Positions 21,401 to 61,440 of a DNA stretch of 64,000 nucleotides are shown in pieces (the first letter of the stretch is position 1; each line of letters opens with the position of its first letter). Both the position numbers and the translations under genes were made by a program. Under the pieces are notes generated by a model. It saw only the letters and a program-made list of their open reading frames with translations. It was not told the origin of the DNA and did not search any database. This stretch comes from Bolinopsis microptera. Lineage: Eukaryota > Ctenophora > Tentaculata > Lobata > Bolinopsidae. The stretch is taken from positions 11,694,902 to 11,758,901 of the forward strand of contig NC_087076.1 of NCBI RefSeq assembly GCF_026151205.1, read 5' to 3'.

Positions 21401-21860
21401 TTGACCAAGACAGCGCGTTCAGTTCCATCCTTCATAGCTCGTGGTGGGCTGTGGTTACAATGAGTACAGTCGGCTACGGAGACATGTATCCTAAATCTGC
21501 CTGGGGTAATTTCAATACAGCATATTAGATGCGCAGGTTACACTTATTTTATTGTCAGTGGTGGTTCGCTGGAGCGTTTACTCTCCGACATCTGCTGTCT
21601 TTAAAAGGATACTTAAAAGATTAAATGTGTTGGTTTGCGTATTCACCCTTATTTTATGAGCTGGAGTTGGGGACATATAAAACCCAGATGTACTTTTTTT
21701 TATAGAAGCGTAGTATTTCGTCCTTTAATCCCAGTTATTTACAGGTAAGCTGATAGCCTCGGTATGTATGATGTTCAGCATGATAATCATAGCGTTGCCC
21801 GTAACGGTGATTGTCAGCAAATTTACGAGAGTGTATGCAAAGTACAAGGACAAACTATGA
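18465..21860 (+). CDS. Shaker-like voltage-gated potassium channel
   Basis: Nine exons with matching phases: 18465-18581, 18856-18999, 19266-19499, 19665-19815, 19949-20040, 20168-20300, 20995-21105, 21392-21505, 21745-21860; 403 residues. Order: T1 tetramerisation domain ([29 protein letters not shown]), S1, S2 ([13 protein letters not shown]), S3 ([13 protein letters not shown]), S4 ([19 protein letters not shown]), S5, pore with the K+ filter TVGYGD, and S6 ending at KYKDKL. T1 lacks the zinc-site motif of Shab/Shal/Shaw, which favours the Shaker (Kv1) branch. It forms tetrameric plasma-membrane channels that repolarise excitable cells. Oddities: S4 has one basic residue fewer at its outer end than Shaker; S6 has PVTV where Kv1 has PVPV; the C-terminal tail is only about a dozen residues. 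The first ATG after an in-frame stop was chosen as start. Candidate poly(A) signals lie near 22274 and 22289. Confidence 0.92.
20428..20893. repeat. Pair of ~100-bp direct repeats in a Kv intron
   Basis: CAGTGTTAAACAAGGAACTG...GTGACTTTAATATATA occurs at about 20428-20528 and 20791-20893 with few differences, separated by about 260 bp. The layout resembles a tiny LTR-like element or a local duplication. It lies between the S4 exon and the S4-S5/S5 exon. Confidence 0.8.
21250..21340. repeat. Short inverted copy of the 3.8-4.2 kb repeat
   Basis: Reverse complement of the two flanks of the repeat at 3805-4170 (GTCATTCCGCCGAATCTCTA and AGCCTGAGGTCCCCAGGTAA), without the internal tandem block. It lies in a Kv intron. 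It is probably the simpler, ancestral form of the element. Confidence 0.7.
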
Positions 21861-23246
21861 GGATAATGTTGGGAAAGAGGGTTCGATACCAGGACGAAAC
21901 ATGAGGCAGTGGACATGAAGATCCAAAAGCCAGAAAAACTGGACATTCAAATCGATTGGATTAGTTTTGAAAAGTGAACTGTAGTTTTTATCTACCCGGA
22001 TACATTGTTAATGGCATAAATTCATGATATAAATTAACCAACAATAATACGTAAATTTTGACATTTTTTCCTTTTGCTACGTACTTACCGTTCATGAAAT
22101 TTTCGATATAAATGTTCAACGTTTTACATGGTTTTGTTGGCTCTGGGGAAGCATATTTTGTAACCTAGTTCCGAAGTAAAAAATGTTCTTTTGTTTATTG
22201 AAATATGTTGCATTCCGAATGTAAATATTACAAAAGAATCATAATATCTCGCTAAGAAGTGTTTCAAAATCCTAATAAATCGACCTTAATAAAGTAGCAA
22301 TATATAAAAGAGTAAATTTTAACGGATTTGACATAAACATTACTAAAAGATAAATTAATCTTTGAAGTTTCATCCACAGAAGAAAGATCATAAATTTTAG
22401 AATCTCAGAAAATTCACACGAACTTCGAAGACTCAAGGAAGTGGTTACCATGGTTACCAACAATATTACCCAGGAACCTGACTGGGTAACCATGGCAACT
22501 TGTCTCAATGTAGTTTGGCAACTAGGAAAAATAATCTCCGATACTTAACATCTATGATATACAACTGTCTATTACTACACAGGGTGTAATATCAAAATTG
22601 GTTACTAAGCTATATAAAAACGAACCCCTTTGGTTAAAAATGTTTTAACAGTTAGAAAAATAAACGAACCCATTCAGTGTTAGGTTTGTTGAAAAGTTAA
22701 AATACCTATCTTATTTTACGTTGAGATTCAACAACAGAGTGTAACTTAAGATGGTAAGGATAAAAGGAACAGAGTTAAGGGGGAACAGTTGTCATAAAAA
22801 TTAATCCCTGGCTATTATCTCAATATCACCACAACAGACTTTAAAACCAACTGAAACTTGAAAAAGTTTTTTACACAAAGTCTAAAATGTTAAAAGTTTG
22901 TCAATAATTTAACTTTTATACAGAGTAAGCGATATATATCAAAACGGAGCCAAGCGTTACTCCCGCGTTTATCAACCGCATTCTTTATCAAACATTTACA
23001 AATACAAGGCATGGCTTTTATGATAGTCGACCTTTAGCTCAAAGTTATATTTTCAACATCATAACCCTGACTGGAGGTGGGTTTTGTCAACTCTATGGTT
23101 CAAGACATAGCTTACGGTCGACTAGCACGAACATTTTTCAACAAAATACAAAACAGAATCCCAAAAACGAGGGAGCTTGATTTAAACGTCAGTTAAAAAC
23201 CTCTCTGATATCAATTATAATAAAATAAATCAATTATTTAAAAGGG
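21861..23246. other. Region between convergent Kv and TEAD 3' ends
   Basis: A+T-rich DNA holding the 3' UTRs of the convergent Kv (+) and TEAD (-) genes. AATAAA occurs at about 22274 and 22289 (+). An imperfect inverted repeat around GGTTACCATGGTTACC lies at about 22440-22500. No additional gene is seen. Confidence 0.5.
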
Positions 23247-50769
<27,523 letters not shown>

Positions 50770-52043
50770 GTCCTAAAGTAGGTTTTTGTTGCAACTAAGA
50801 ATTGACTACAGGTAGAATTGTAAATTAAAGGACAGAATTTAAGACAATCGAAATAACCATGTGACACATGGATTGGCATGAAATTTGACTGACAATAACA
50901 AGCAATTTACATAAAAGTCCAGTTGCACAATTTGTGTGTTGTCCCCACCAATCTATCAGTCACTTCTTAAAAGATGATAGAGGGGATTTTCATAATATGG
51001 TTGTCAGAAAAGTTAAATATGTGAACTCAGACATATTTACCAGAATGTAAAGTTCAATTGGGTATGCTTAATGTTATTGATATAATAAACTCTCCTGTGA
51101 CAATTTCCAAGGAACATATGTAGCGAATCCTCTCAAATCACCTAATTTGTTCACTTATACATTTCTAATTTCCTAGGGGGAGCCAAAAAAGGGGGCCCTG
51201 TTAGTGTTGGGGCAGGGCGCATACTGAAGGGTACCCAGATCTTTTGATGGCCCCTCCTCATTTTACCATCAATCATAATAATAATGATAATAAATTAATG
51301 TTATTTTCATACAGCACGAAAAGCTTAAATAATTTAAATTTGACCCTTATGCTCAGCTGTAAATGATACTTAAATTAACGAGAGTGTGCATCTTTGCCTT
51401 AGACGGAGGTGAAACAAGAAACTGTTCAGAAAACAGGCGTTAATAACTGTAAATAATATAGTGTGCTTTCAGCAATACTCATAATACTCATAGTGACTAA
51501 ATAAGGCAGATGCACCTAACAAGCAGGGTTAGCAGGTTTTCTAACAGAGGACTTGAGGGAAGGATGATGACTGCAAGAAATCACAGTATGAAACCCATCA
51601 GCCTATCAAATGTAAAAATCAGGATAATAAAAATGAAATTCCCTAAAATATTAAAAATTCTATAGAAGTTCTATAGACTCCAAATATACAAACAATCTGA
51701 ATACTCCAATACACAATAAAAATTGATTGAAAAAGTTTACTGCAGAACAGTAACTGACGGTAAAAATTATATCTGAAAATCCAATACAGTCATACCAAAC
51801 AATCTGGGCAACATAAAAGTAGAGACGGTGAAATAAAGAGTGGAAAAAAGATGCTCTAGTACTTGAGACAAAATACAAAGAATAAGGTAGCTTTCTCCCA
51901 GGTGCCAACCCAAAAAATGTTGGTGTCCCAGAATCCTTGAAAATTAAAAGCCTAAAATAATTTAATTTAAAGAGTAAAATTGACCTGCTATAGATGCAAA
52001 TTTAAAAAAAAACTTTTATGATGGATAAGTTACTCAGTACAAA
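50770..52043. other. TEAD upstream region and LINE 3' flank
   Basis: Contains whatever promoter or 5' UTR TEAD has near its first coding exon (CTTTAG immediately before the ATG-bearing exon could be an acceptor for an upstream leader exon). Below 52044 the DNA is probably the 3' tail of the minus-strand LINE fragment. No gene is supportable. Confidence 0.4.
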
Positions 52044-52238
52044 TCAAAGCAGGTGCTTCCAGTACTTTCTAAACAGGTGAGCTTTAAGTTTTCCCTTAAA
52101 GTCCTTGATGTTTACACATTTCCTGATTTCTTGAGGAAGATTGTTCCATAATCTTGGAGCAGATGAAGAGAAGGCTCTGGGTAGACTGTTTATGGGGCAA
52201 TGAAGAGACACATCTCTTGAAATAAGTAACACTGGCAA
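52044..52238 (-). pseudogene. LINE reverse transcriptase C-terminal fragment
   Basis: The frame ends in APRLWNNLPQEIRKC...FKGKLKAHLFRKY, the characteristic tail that follows the reverse transcriptase domain in many non-LTR retrotransposons. Only about 65 residues survive; no RT catalytic motif or endonuclease lies upstream. It is typical of 5'-truncated insertions. Clade not determined. Confidence 0.75.
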
Positions 52239-53465
52239 AGCTATAGAAACTTAACATGTAGTGAATTTTAGGATATGTCTAGCATCAAAAGCGCAAAGAT
52301 GTCTTATCAAAGCTAAGATCAGCGAAGTATTGATTAACTACTATGAAAGCAACACTAATCAATGCAGCCGCACAATTTAAACTATGTGTCCAGGAATGAA
52401 ACCTTCCTGGATTTGGTGGTCGTGTAATACTGATCGTTTAAGCTGTGAAAAGGTGCATCATGAATCTTTGGTCAGTCTCTTTTGTTGTCTAATCAATGTT
52501 AATAGGATACAAATTAGGTTGACTTTGGTATACATGTTGTTGTTATGCTGAGGGTCTATGAACCATCCAGGTAGTAACGAAGTGTAAATTATTTCATAAT
52601 ATGAAATATACAATTTAACTTAGTTAAACAAAAATTTCAGTTAATCAAAAATTTCAATTTTAAGCCATTTATTACAGAGTAAACAAGTTTACAATAATCA
52701 ATTTGATATTTAAAGGAATCCTAATTCAATGTGTAGTATGGTTCTCAATCTTTAAATAGATTAGATACAGGTAACTATAGTATAGCCATGTCACTACTAC
52801 AATAACATAGCTTGAAAATGTAATTATACAAAAATGCGTATGACGGAATTGGGAATGTCGAAAGATGTATGTATTGAAATAAAAAGAATGGACTTAATTC
52901 GTACATTCAAATGTTAATGTAATGCTCTTTAAATGGAAGATTTTAGTGTTCAAAATAAAACATAAATAAAAAGCCAGTCAATGTGGAATATTTAATAAAA
53001 ATCCAAATGACTTCATAATTTAATCATAATAAACCAAGCCACATCAATTCACAACTTTTTCATTTCTTGAGCATTGTATTGAACAAAAAATACTTCGATG
53101 TGTCTCACGTACATTTAAAAACTAGCTTGATGGACGATAATCAAAAATCAACCTTATGAACTATGAACTAAATGATGGTATAAACTAAAATCTCGCTAAA
53201 ACATAAAAACGATCATGTGTGACAATGCGCGACGTAACGCATAACAGCAATCCCCCGTTTGCAATTGATATCATACGCACATTAGTCAGTTTATAATGTT
53301 TAAATAATAATCACTATCAAGCAGCTATGAGTTGACATGAAATACTTTTTCTCAATTCGAATAGAAAGTCGCGCATACATAGCAAAAAATAAGCGCGCCT
53401 GGTAAATATTTAGAAGGTTAAAAAACAAAATGTTAAAACAAAATTATTATTTACCACAAAACAAT
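52239..53465. other. A+T-rich intergenic DNA
   Basis: No gene recognised on either strand. It separates the LINE fragment from the GC-rich fold-back element. Confidence 0.5.
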
Positions 53466-53469
53466 CAAT

Positions 53470-53935
53470 ACTTGTAGCGCGATGCGTTACTGTGCCGCGC
53501 CGCGCACTCAATGAGGCTTCTCACAGCGACATCTGGCTTCTCACAGCATCTCTGGCTAGATCGGCGAAATGCGCTACTGTGCCGCGCCGAGCTGCCATGA
53601 ATTGACATCGTCAATTAAAATCAATACATATTATTTTATATTCATAAATAAATTCAAAATTGAAATTTCAACCATAAACACGGCCCGCCGCGCACGCAGT
53701 AAACCATTGTTAATGGTTTGGCCCGGCGCGCGCTACTTCGTATGTAGCACTTGTCATCGAGAAGAAAGCGGCGCGCGCTACTTCGAAGAAATTTAGACGA
53801 GTAACATCCGTCAACGCACATTGACGGATGTTACTCGTCTAAATTTCTTCGAAGTAGCGCGCGCCGCTTTCTTCTTGCCCGACGGCAAGTGCTACGAAGT
53901 AGCGCGCGCCGGGCCAGATAATTAACAATGGTCAA
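53470..53935. repeat. GC-rich fold-back (palindromic) element
   Basis: Arms of about 45-50 bp match perfectly around a 6-nt centre near 53816-53821 (GTAACATCCGTCAA / TTGACGGATGTTAC), extended by further imperfect arms (GGCCCGGCGCGCGCTACTTCG on one side, its complement on the other; CCATTGTTAA / TTAACAATGG outermost). A single-orientation relative lies at 4290-4740. It resembles a MITE or fold-back transposon. No coding capacity. Confidence 0.85.
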
Positions 53936-55540
53936 TAACGCACACAGCAACACATTGTTCAAAAATCCTTAGGTGCGGCTTGTCATACGTTGTACATTGT
54001 ATGACCCGTCGCGCACGAGTGCGCGGCTCCCCCTGTATCGGTCGCGCTAAATCACTCTACAGTCGATTTTCTTATTTCATCACTTTTAGTTTCGCAGTGG
54101 ATAAAGCACATGTTATATCCGCGCGTTACGTGTGATCATATTTAATCCTGATTTCCCAATTACGTTTCTACTACATGCAGCTTTATACTTTGGATTTCAA
54201 ACTTCGAGTTTTCGTCAACAGTCAATAATTATCCATGATTCATCTGCAATTAGTGCCACTTGTGTTATACCTTATATGTAGTTATGAGTCAAATCCTATA
54301 AGTTTAATGAATAGCTGTTAAATATGTTGATGCTCATTCGCTCGCAGGTGTACTGACATATGCTATTATACAGGTACAAATAGAATTGTTTGCTGGATTA
54401 AAATGCTGAGATTTTAATATAAAGCTAAAGCAAAACTAAGTATCATTAAACTAGTTTAGGTTAAGCCTGATTGTTTGAGTCCTATTTAAACATATTTTTG
54501 ATATCGTGTCCATTAGTCAATGATCAATCAGATGTTATATGTTATAACATTACGAACTTATTATATCCAGTATCCACGTTTGCGCTAACTGTGTGATCCT
54601 AGAATTGCAAATTTTACATTCGTTTTAATGGTGTTTCTTTTATATACGAAGAGCATCTATTGTTGTTCCTTAAGCCGGCTGACCCAGCTATTGTAAGCGT
54701 TTACGGTCTCAAATGCTGCTCACTTTAGAATCACTAAGCTTCTTATTTGAATCCTTAATTTCTGACATCATAATTCCTAAATCTAGGCTGCAAAAAATGA
54801 TAGGTTTTCGGATTGTGACCTGAGCAGTGAGCAGCCGAAACTGACATTATAGTTATATTTATGATATACTTATACCGTGTAGTTTATAGAGTATAAATTT
54901 ATTGTATAACTTGATTTTATTTCTATAGAAGTTTTTCGACCAGTTAATTTAGTAAACTAACATAGTCATAATGTACGTCTGCAGTTCCGACTGCAATTCG
55001 AAATATTCTGTAGGAATCCATATATTTGTTGGTCAATATATTAATATGATGTTTGGTTCATTTGAACTTTGCCTTCTAGAATCTAGTGTGAATATTATAT
55101 TATAGATATTTACAGCGAATATTTTAATTATCAGGTTCAGCAGCATTATGTAAAATATGGGAAAATATCGCGATGAGTTTTGTGTGCTCCAACGGCCAGA
55201 CTGAATGACTCAATCAAACAAAAAATTGTATCACAACGGGACAAGTTCCCATCCTCATACAAACACTATCGTCCCTAATGAAATAACAACACATGTATTG
55301 TAAAAAATGCACTCTAGTGAAAGCCACACTCATCTCACTGATTTTTCTTCAGTATGAATTGTCCCTCCTTTGATGTAGTGGTGCTTGTTTGGCTCAGCTT
55401 CTTTCTTCTTATGCAGGTTTTGAACAAGAAGTCTGTGCTTAACACGATCCTCCAAAGAGCGGTCTGGACTAATGAAGACTGAGCTGAACTTCTCTGATTG
55501 TCGCAGCTTTCGAGCTTGACTGATTATTTGATAGGCTGTA
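53936..55540. other. Intergenic DNA
   Basis: A+T-rich, no supportable gene. Scattered CG-rich words (GCGCACGAGTGCGCGG near 54010) suggest further repeat remains. Confidence 0.45.
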
Positions 55541-55557
55541 CTGGAACTTAATGTGGA

Positions 55558-55857
55558 TTGGAAGCAGCGAAAACCAACAAAGAAGTCTATGGCAACCTAC
55601 CGAGAGCAACCATGAAGATCCAAGAGCGCAGGATGCGACTAGCAGGCCATATCCACCGGCACCCAGAACTAGTCGCAAACCGCTTGCTACTCTGGGAACC
55701 AACTCATGGGGTGCGGAGTAGGGGGAGACCAGCCATGACCTGTTGATAGCCTACGAGCTGACACGGGTCTCAACGACACTGGAGAAATGGGCGGACTTAT
55801 GGCGGATAGAGTTTTATGGAGACAGCGCATCAATACTCGGACGCTGAAGCCGCCTTA
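55558..55857 (+). pseudogene. LINE reverse transcriptase 3' end, frame-broken
   Basis: Encodes MKIQERRMRLAGHIHRHPEL and LLLWEPTHG..RGRPA, then, after a frame shift near 55742, DTGLNDTGEM...RVLWRQRINTRTLKPP and a stop. This is the distal part of a non-LTR retrotransposon polyprotein. It ends in GTCAAGTCAAGTAAGT, a short tandem 3' tail typical of some LINEs. Non-functional: no RT core, at least one frameshift. Confidence 0.8.
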
Positions 55858-55859
55858 AG

Positions 55860-56540
55860 TCAAGTCAAGTAAGTCAGTGTACTGGAACTGGACAGAGTAA
55901 CCTTGACTGGCCGAGTAGTTTTCTCCTTCGACTTGCCAACTCTACTGAGCTCTACTGCTGGTTTCAGTCCAATCTCTTCAAAAATTTCTTCGACAGTTTT
56001 GTTCAAGTCTTTACTGGAATCTTCAGGCAAACCAAAAATCATAATGTTCTTGCTCCGGTCTTCTGCTTGCACCACAGACTTGACGACTTCCTTCAAAGTC
56101 TCGGCAGTAACTGAACTTTCAGGTTGACAAACCTTGACGTTTTCCTGAACTGTATCGCTGTACGATTTAAACTGACTTTCTACCGTGTCTTTGACGACGG
56201 TCTGCACTGCCTGAAACTGTTTCTGCAGTCAATTATTGATTCCTGAGCGCTGATGACCAATTTCTGATTCTCAATCAACTGATCCTTGATTGAGCTCAAT
56301 CTGTTTTTCATCTTCTTCAAATTGTCATTTTGAAAGCGAACCAAATGAAACTATTCCGAAAAAAACGCTGCAAACTTTTCCTTATCCTCTAGATTTAATG
56401 TCCTTTTAGTCAAAAAGTGTTTGCACAATACAGAAGTTATGTGAATTGGTTCTTCACAACCGAACTGATCCATAACTCATCCAATCCTCAGCTTTAAACA
56501 TAATACTGTCGATCTCCGTGTTGTCCACAGCTGCCATGAT
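55860..56540 (-). pseudogene. LINE ORF1-like fragment, frame-broken
   Basis: Starts near an ATG at about 56537 (MAAVDNTEIDS). After a stop, a coiled-coil-like stretch (LKKMKNRLSSIKDQLIENQK) appears in a different frame. After a second shift near 56225 it reads EDRSKNIMIFGLPEDSSKDL and RPVKVTLSS, the RRM-like segment found in ORF1 proteins of many animal LINEs. It abuts the plus-strand LINE tail almost base to base, so two insertions are juxtaposed. It once encoded an RNA-binding chaperone; now broken. Confidence 0.75.
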
Positions 56541-56681
56541 GCAAGGCTAAGCCACAAGGTGAAAGGCACAATATCTCACCGTTAAACAAGGCGAGATAAG
56601 AAAGCAGATAAAAGGGCAAATTAAACAAACGTATGCTATTAGTGTAGGGCTGAACAATGAAAGTGAAGGGCTGAACAATCC

Positions 56682-57065
56682 AGTTGGAAAGTGTTTTTAA
56701 TGTAGAGTGGGATCAGCTCTGAGGATTTATAATTCGCATCATTTAGTCGTTTCAGAACCTAGAAATAGTGCTAACTGCTCAAAGCTGGTTTTGTGGTTAA
56801 GTTTTGTAGTTGGAAAGTGTTTTTAATGTAGAGTGGGATCAGCTCTGAGGATTTGTAATTCGCGTCATTTAGTCGTTTCAGAACCTAGAAATAGTGCTCA
56901 GAGTCGGTTTTGTGGTTAAGTTTTTTAGTTGGAAAGTGTTTTTAATGTAGAGTGGGATCAGCTCTGAGGATTTATAATTCGCATCATTTAGTCGTTTCAG
57001 AACCTAGAAATAGTGCTCAAAGCTGGTTTTGTGGTTAAGTTTTGTAGTTGGAAAGTGTTTTTAAT
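56682..57065. repeat. Tandem repeat of 119-126 bp
   Basis: Three full copies and one partial copy starting AGTTGGAAAGTGTTTTTAAT at 56682, 56808, 56927 and 57046. Copies are nearly identical apart from small indels. Function unknown. Confidence 0.95.
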
Positions 57066-57269
57066 GACGTGTTTTATAACTCCCGGCATGGCTGCACAAC
57101 AATCTCCCTTAAGAACACTTTCCACTGTTAATACAAATTAGCATTTACGATAGTTGTTATACCAATCTGCCTTAATAAATTCGTTCATGAATTCATACAC
57201 TGTTATAGACTGTACATTTGATTAGCAATTTACTGGGCATGCGACTTAATTGTGCCATGATGTTGATAG

Positions 57270-60200
57270 TTGCCAAATTTCGGGAGTTGGACTTTCCGTA
57301 CCAAACTGTACCATGGTACAATATTTGACGAAAGTCGATTATCTCGAGATCTAACTGATAGAATTTTTTAAAACTTTCCAGATATTTCCACAGCTATAAG
57401 ACGGATAATCTGAGCAAGCTTATCTCCAAATTGGCGGTTTCTAACGGAACACAGGCATATATTTCGAGATCTAACTGATAGATTTTCATTAAACTTTCCA
57501 GATAGTTACATGGCTATAAGACGGATAATCCGTGCAAGTTTGGGCGAATTTCTATGTGCCAAACTTGATATATTACTTCAAACACGACAAAACTGTACCA
57601 TAATATGGATTGGTCGAAAATCGAGTGTTTTAGTGAATAACTTAGAATATATTTTCAATTTTCTCAAAATCTGACCAATAGATTTTCTTTAAACTTTTGA
57701 GATAGTTACATGGTTATATGACGGATAATGTGTGAGAGTTTTGGAGAAATTCTAAGTGCCAAACTTGAGATATGACATCAAACACAAGAAAATATCTTCA
57801 AATTGGCGGTCTCGGCGGATCACAGGTATATATTTCAAGATCTGACTGATAGATTTTCTTTAAACTTTCCAGATAATTACATGGCTATATGACGGATAAT
57901 GTGTGAGAGTTTTGGAGAAATTCTATGTTTTCTCAAGATCTGACCGATAGAACTTTTGAAATAGTTACATGGTTATATGGCGGATAATGTGTGAGAGTTT
58001 TGGAGAAATTCTATGTGCCAAACTTGAGATATGACATCAAACACAAGAAAATATCTTCAAATTGGCGGTCTCGGCGGATCACAGGTATATATTTCAAGAT
58101 CTGACTGATAGATTTTCTTTAAACTTTCCAGATAATTACATGGCTATATGACGGATAATGTGTGAGAGTTTTGGAGAAATTCTATGTTTTCTCAAGATCT
58201 GACCGATAGAACTTTTGAAATAGTTACATGGTTATATGGCGGATAATGTGTGAGAGTTTTGGAGAAATTCTATGCGCCAAACTTGAGATATGACTTCAAA
58301 CACAAGAAAATATCTCCAAATTGGCGGTCTCGGCGGAACACAGGTATATATTTCAAGATCTGACTGATAGATTTTCTTTAAACTTTCCAGATAATTACAT
58401 GGCTATATGACGGATAATGTGTACGAGTTTGGGAGAATTTCTATGTGCCAAACTTGAGATATGACTTCAAACACAAGAAAATATCTCCAAATTGGCGGTT
58501 TCGGCGGAACACAGGAATATATTATCTCAAGTTTGGCACATAGAAATTCGCCCAAACTTGCTCAGATTATCCATCTTATAGCCCTGGAACTATCTGGAAA
58601 GTTTTAAAAAATTCTATCAGTTAGATAGATAATCGACTTTCGTCAAATATTGTACCAATTTGAGATATTTTCTTGTGTTTGAAGTCATATCTCAAGTTTG
58701 GCACTTAGAATTTCTCCAAAACTCTCACACATTATCTGCCATATAACCATGTAACTATATCAAAAGTTTAAAGAAAATCTATCGGTCAGATCTTGAGAAA
58801 ATTGAAAATATATTTTAAGTTATTCACTAAAACACTCGATTTTCGACCAATCCATATTATGGTACAGTTTTGTCGTGTTTGAAGTCATATATCACGTTTG
58901 GCAGATAGAAATTCGCCCAAACTTGCACGGATTATCCGTCTTATAGCCATGTAACTATCTGGAAAGTTTAATGAAAATCTATCAGTTAGATCTCGAAATA
59001 TATGCCTGTGTTCCGTTAGAAACCGCCAATTTGGAGATATTTTCTTGTGTTTGAAGTCATATCTCAAGTTTGGCACATAAAAATTCGCCCAAACTCGCAC
59101 GGATTATCCGTCTTATAGCCATGCAACTATCTGGAAAGTTTAAAGAAAATCTATCGGTCAGATCTTGAAATATATTCCTGTGTTCCGCCGAAACCGCCAA
59201 TTTGGAGATATTTTCTTGTGTTTGAAGTCATATCTCAAGTTTGACACATAGAAATTCGCCCAAACTCGCACGGATTATCCGTCTTATAGCCATGCAACTA
59301 TCTGGAAAGTTTAAAGAAAATCTATCGGTCAGATCTTGAAATATATTCCTGTGTTCCACCGAAACCGCTAATTTGGAGATATTTTCTTGTGTTTGAAGTC
59401 ATATCTCAAGTTTGGCAAATGGAATTTCTCCAAAACTCTCACACATTATCCGCCATATAACCATGTAACTATCTCAAAAGTTTAAAGAAAATCTATCGGT
59501 CAGATCTTGAGAAAATCGAAAATATATTTTAAGTTATTCACTAAAACACTCGATTTTCGACCAATCCATATTATGGTACAGTTTTGTCGTGTTTGAAGTC
59601 ATATATCACGTTTGGCAGATAGAAATTCGCCCAAACTTGCACGGATTATCCGTCTTATAGCCATGTAACTATCTGGAAAGTTTAATGAAAATCTATCAGT
59701 TAGATCTCGAAATATATGCCTGTGTTCCGTTAGAAACCGCCAATTTGGAGATATTTTCTTGTGTTTGAAGTCATATCTCAAGTTTGGCACATAAAAATTC
59801 GCCCAAACTCGCACGGATTATCCGTCTTATAGCCATGCAACTATCTGGAAAGTTTAAAGAAAATCTATTGGTCAGATCTTGAAATATATTCCTGTGTTCC
59901 GCCGAAACCGCCAATTTGGAGATATTTTCTTGTGTTTGAAGTCATATCTCAAGTTTGGCACATAGAATTTCTCCAAAACTCTCACACATTATCCGCCATA
60001 TAACCATGTAATTATCTCAAAAGTTTAAAGAAAATCTATCGGTCAGATCTTGAGAAAATTGAAAATATATTTTAAGTTATTCACTAAAACACTCGATTTT
60101 CGACCAATCCATATTATGGTACAGTTTTGTCGTGTTTGAAGTAATATATCAAGTTTGGCACATAGAAATTCGCCCAAACTTGCACGGATTATCCGTCTTA

Positions 60201-61440
60201 TAGCCATGTAACTATCTGGAAAGTTTAATGAAAATCTATCCGTTAGATCTCGAAATATATGCCTGTGTTCCGTCAGAAACCGCCAATTTGGGGATATTTT
60301 CTTGTGTTTGAAGTCATATCTCAAGTTTGGCACATAGAATTTCTCCAAAACTCTCACACATTGTCCGCCATATAACCATGTAACTATGTCAAAAGTTTAA
60401 AGAAAATCTATCGGTCAGATCTTGAGAAAATTGAAAATATATTCTAAGTTATTCACTAAAACACTCGATTTTCGACCAATCCATATTATGGTACAGTTTT
60501 GTCGTGTTTGAAGTAATATATCAAGTTTGGCACATAGAAATTCGCCCAAACTTGCACAGATTATCCGTCTTATAGCCATGCAACTATCTGGAAAGTTTAA
60601 TGAAAATCTATCAGTTAGATCTCGAAATATATGCCTTGTGTTCCGTTAGAAACCGCCAATTTGGGGATATTTTCTTGTGTTTGAAGTCATATCTCAAGTT
60701 TGACACATAGAAATTCGCCCAAACTCGCACGGATTATCCGTCTTATAGCCATGCAACTATCTGGAAAGTTTAAAGAAAATCTATCGGTCAGATCTTGAAA
60801 TATATTCCTGTGTTCCACCGAAACCGCTAATTTGGAGATATTTTCTTGTGTTTGAAGTCATATCTCAAGTTTGGCAAATGGAATTTCTCCAAAACTCTCA
60901 CACATTATCCGCCATATAACCATGTAACTATCTCAAAAGTTTAAAGAAAATCTATCGGTCAGATCTTGAGAAAATCGAAAATATATTCTAAGTTATTCAC
61001 TAAAACACTTGATTTTCGACCAATCCATATTATGGTACAGTTTTGTCGTGTTTGAAGTCATATATCAAGTTTGGCACATAGATATTCGCCCAAACTTGCA
61101 CGGATTATCCGTCTTATAGCCATGTAACTATCAGGAAAGTTTTAAGAAAATCTATCAGTTAGATCTCGAAATATATGCCTGTGTTCCGTTAGAAACCGCC
61201 AATTTGGAGATATTTTCTTGTGTTTGAAGTCATATCTCAAGTTTGGCACATAGAAATTCTCCCAAACTCGTACACATTATCCGTCATATAGCCATGTAAT
61301 TATCTGGAAAGTTTAAAGAAAATCTATCGGTCAGTTCTTGAGAGAATCGAAAATATATTCTAAGTTATTCACGAAAACACTCTATTTTCAACCAATCCAT
61401 ATTATATGGTACCGTTTTGTCGAAAGTCCTTCTGAATTTC
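57270..61440. repeat. 4.2-kb opposed-orientation satellite-like block
   Basis: Units of roughly 120-180 bp share words such as CTTTCCAGATAGTTACATGG, CGGATAATCCGTGCAAG, CCAAATTGGCGGT and CAAACTTGAGATATGACTTC. Copies run in one direction from about 57300 to 58520, then as reverse complement from about 58530 to 61430. A higher-order unit of 714 bp is duplicated (58885-59100 and 59599-59814 translate identically). The outermost ends are weakly inverted (TTTCGGGAGTTGGACTTTC; right end GAAAGTCCTTCTGAATTTC), so the whole may be one fold-back element. Minus-strand frames of up to 104 codons here are repeat-derived. Confidence 0.9.

Noticed and set aside
21877-21888. tRNA B-box-like GGTTCGATACC
   Set aside because: Flanking bases do not pair into a T-arm stem, and no A box or acceptor stem was found.
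58885-60357. Repeated 71- and 104-codon minus-strand frames
   Set aside because: Identical copies arise from the 714-bp higher-order repeat. No protein-like composition or start context supports a gene.
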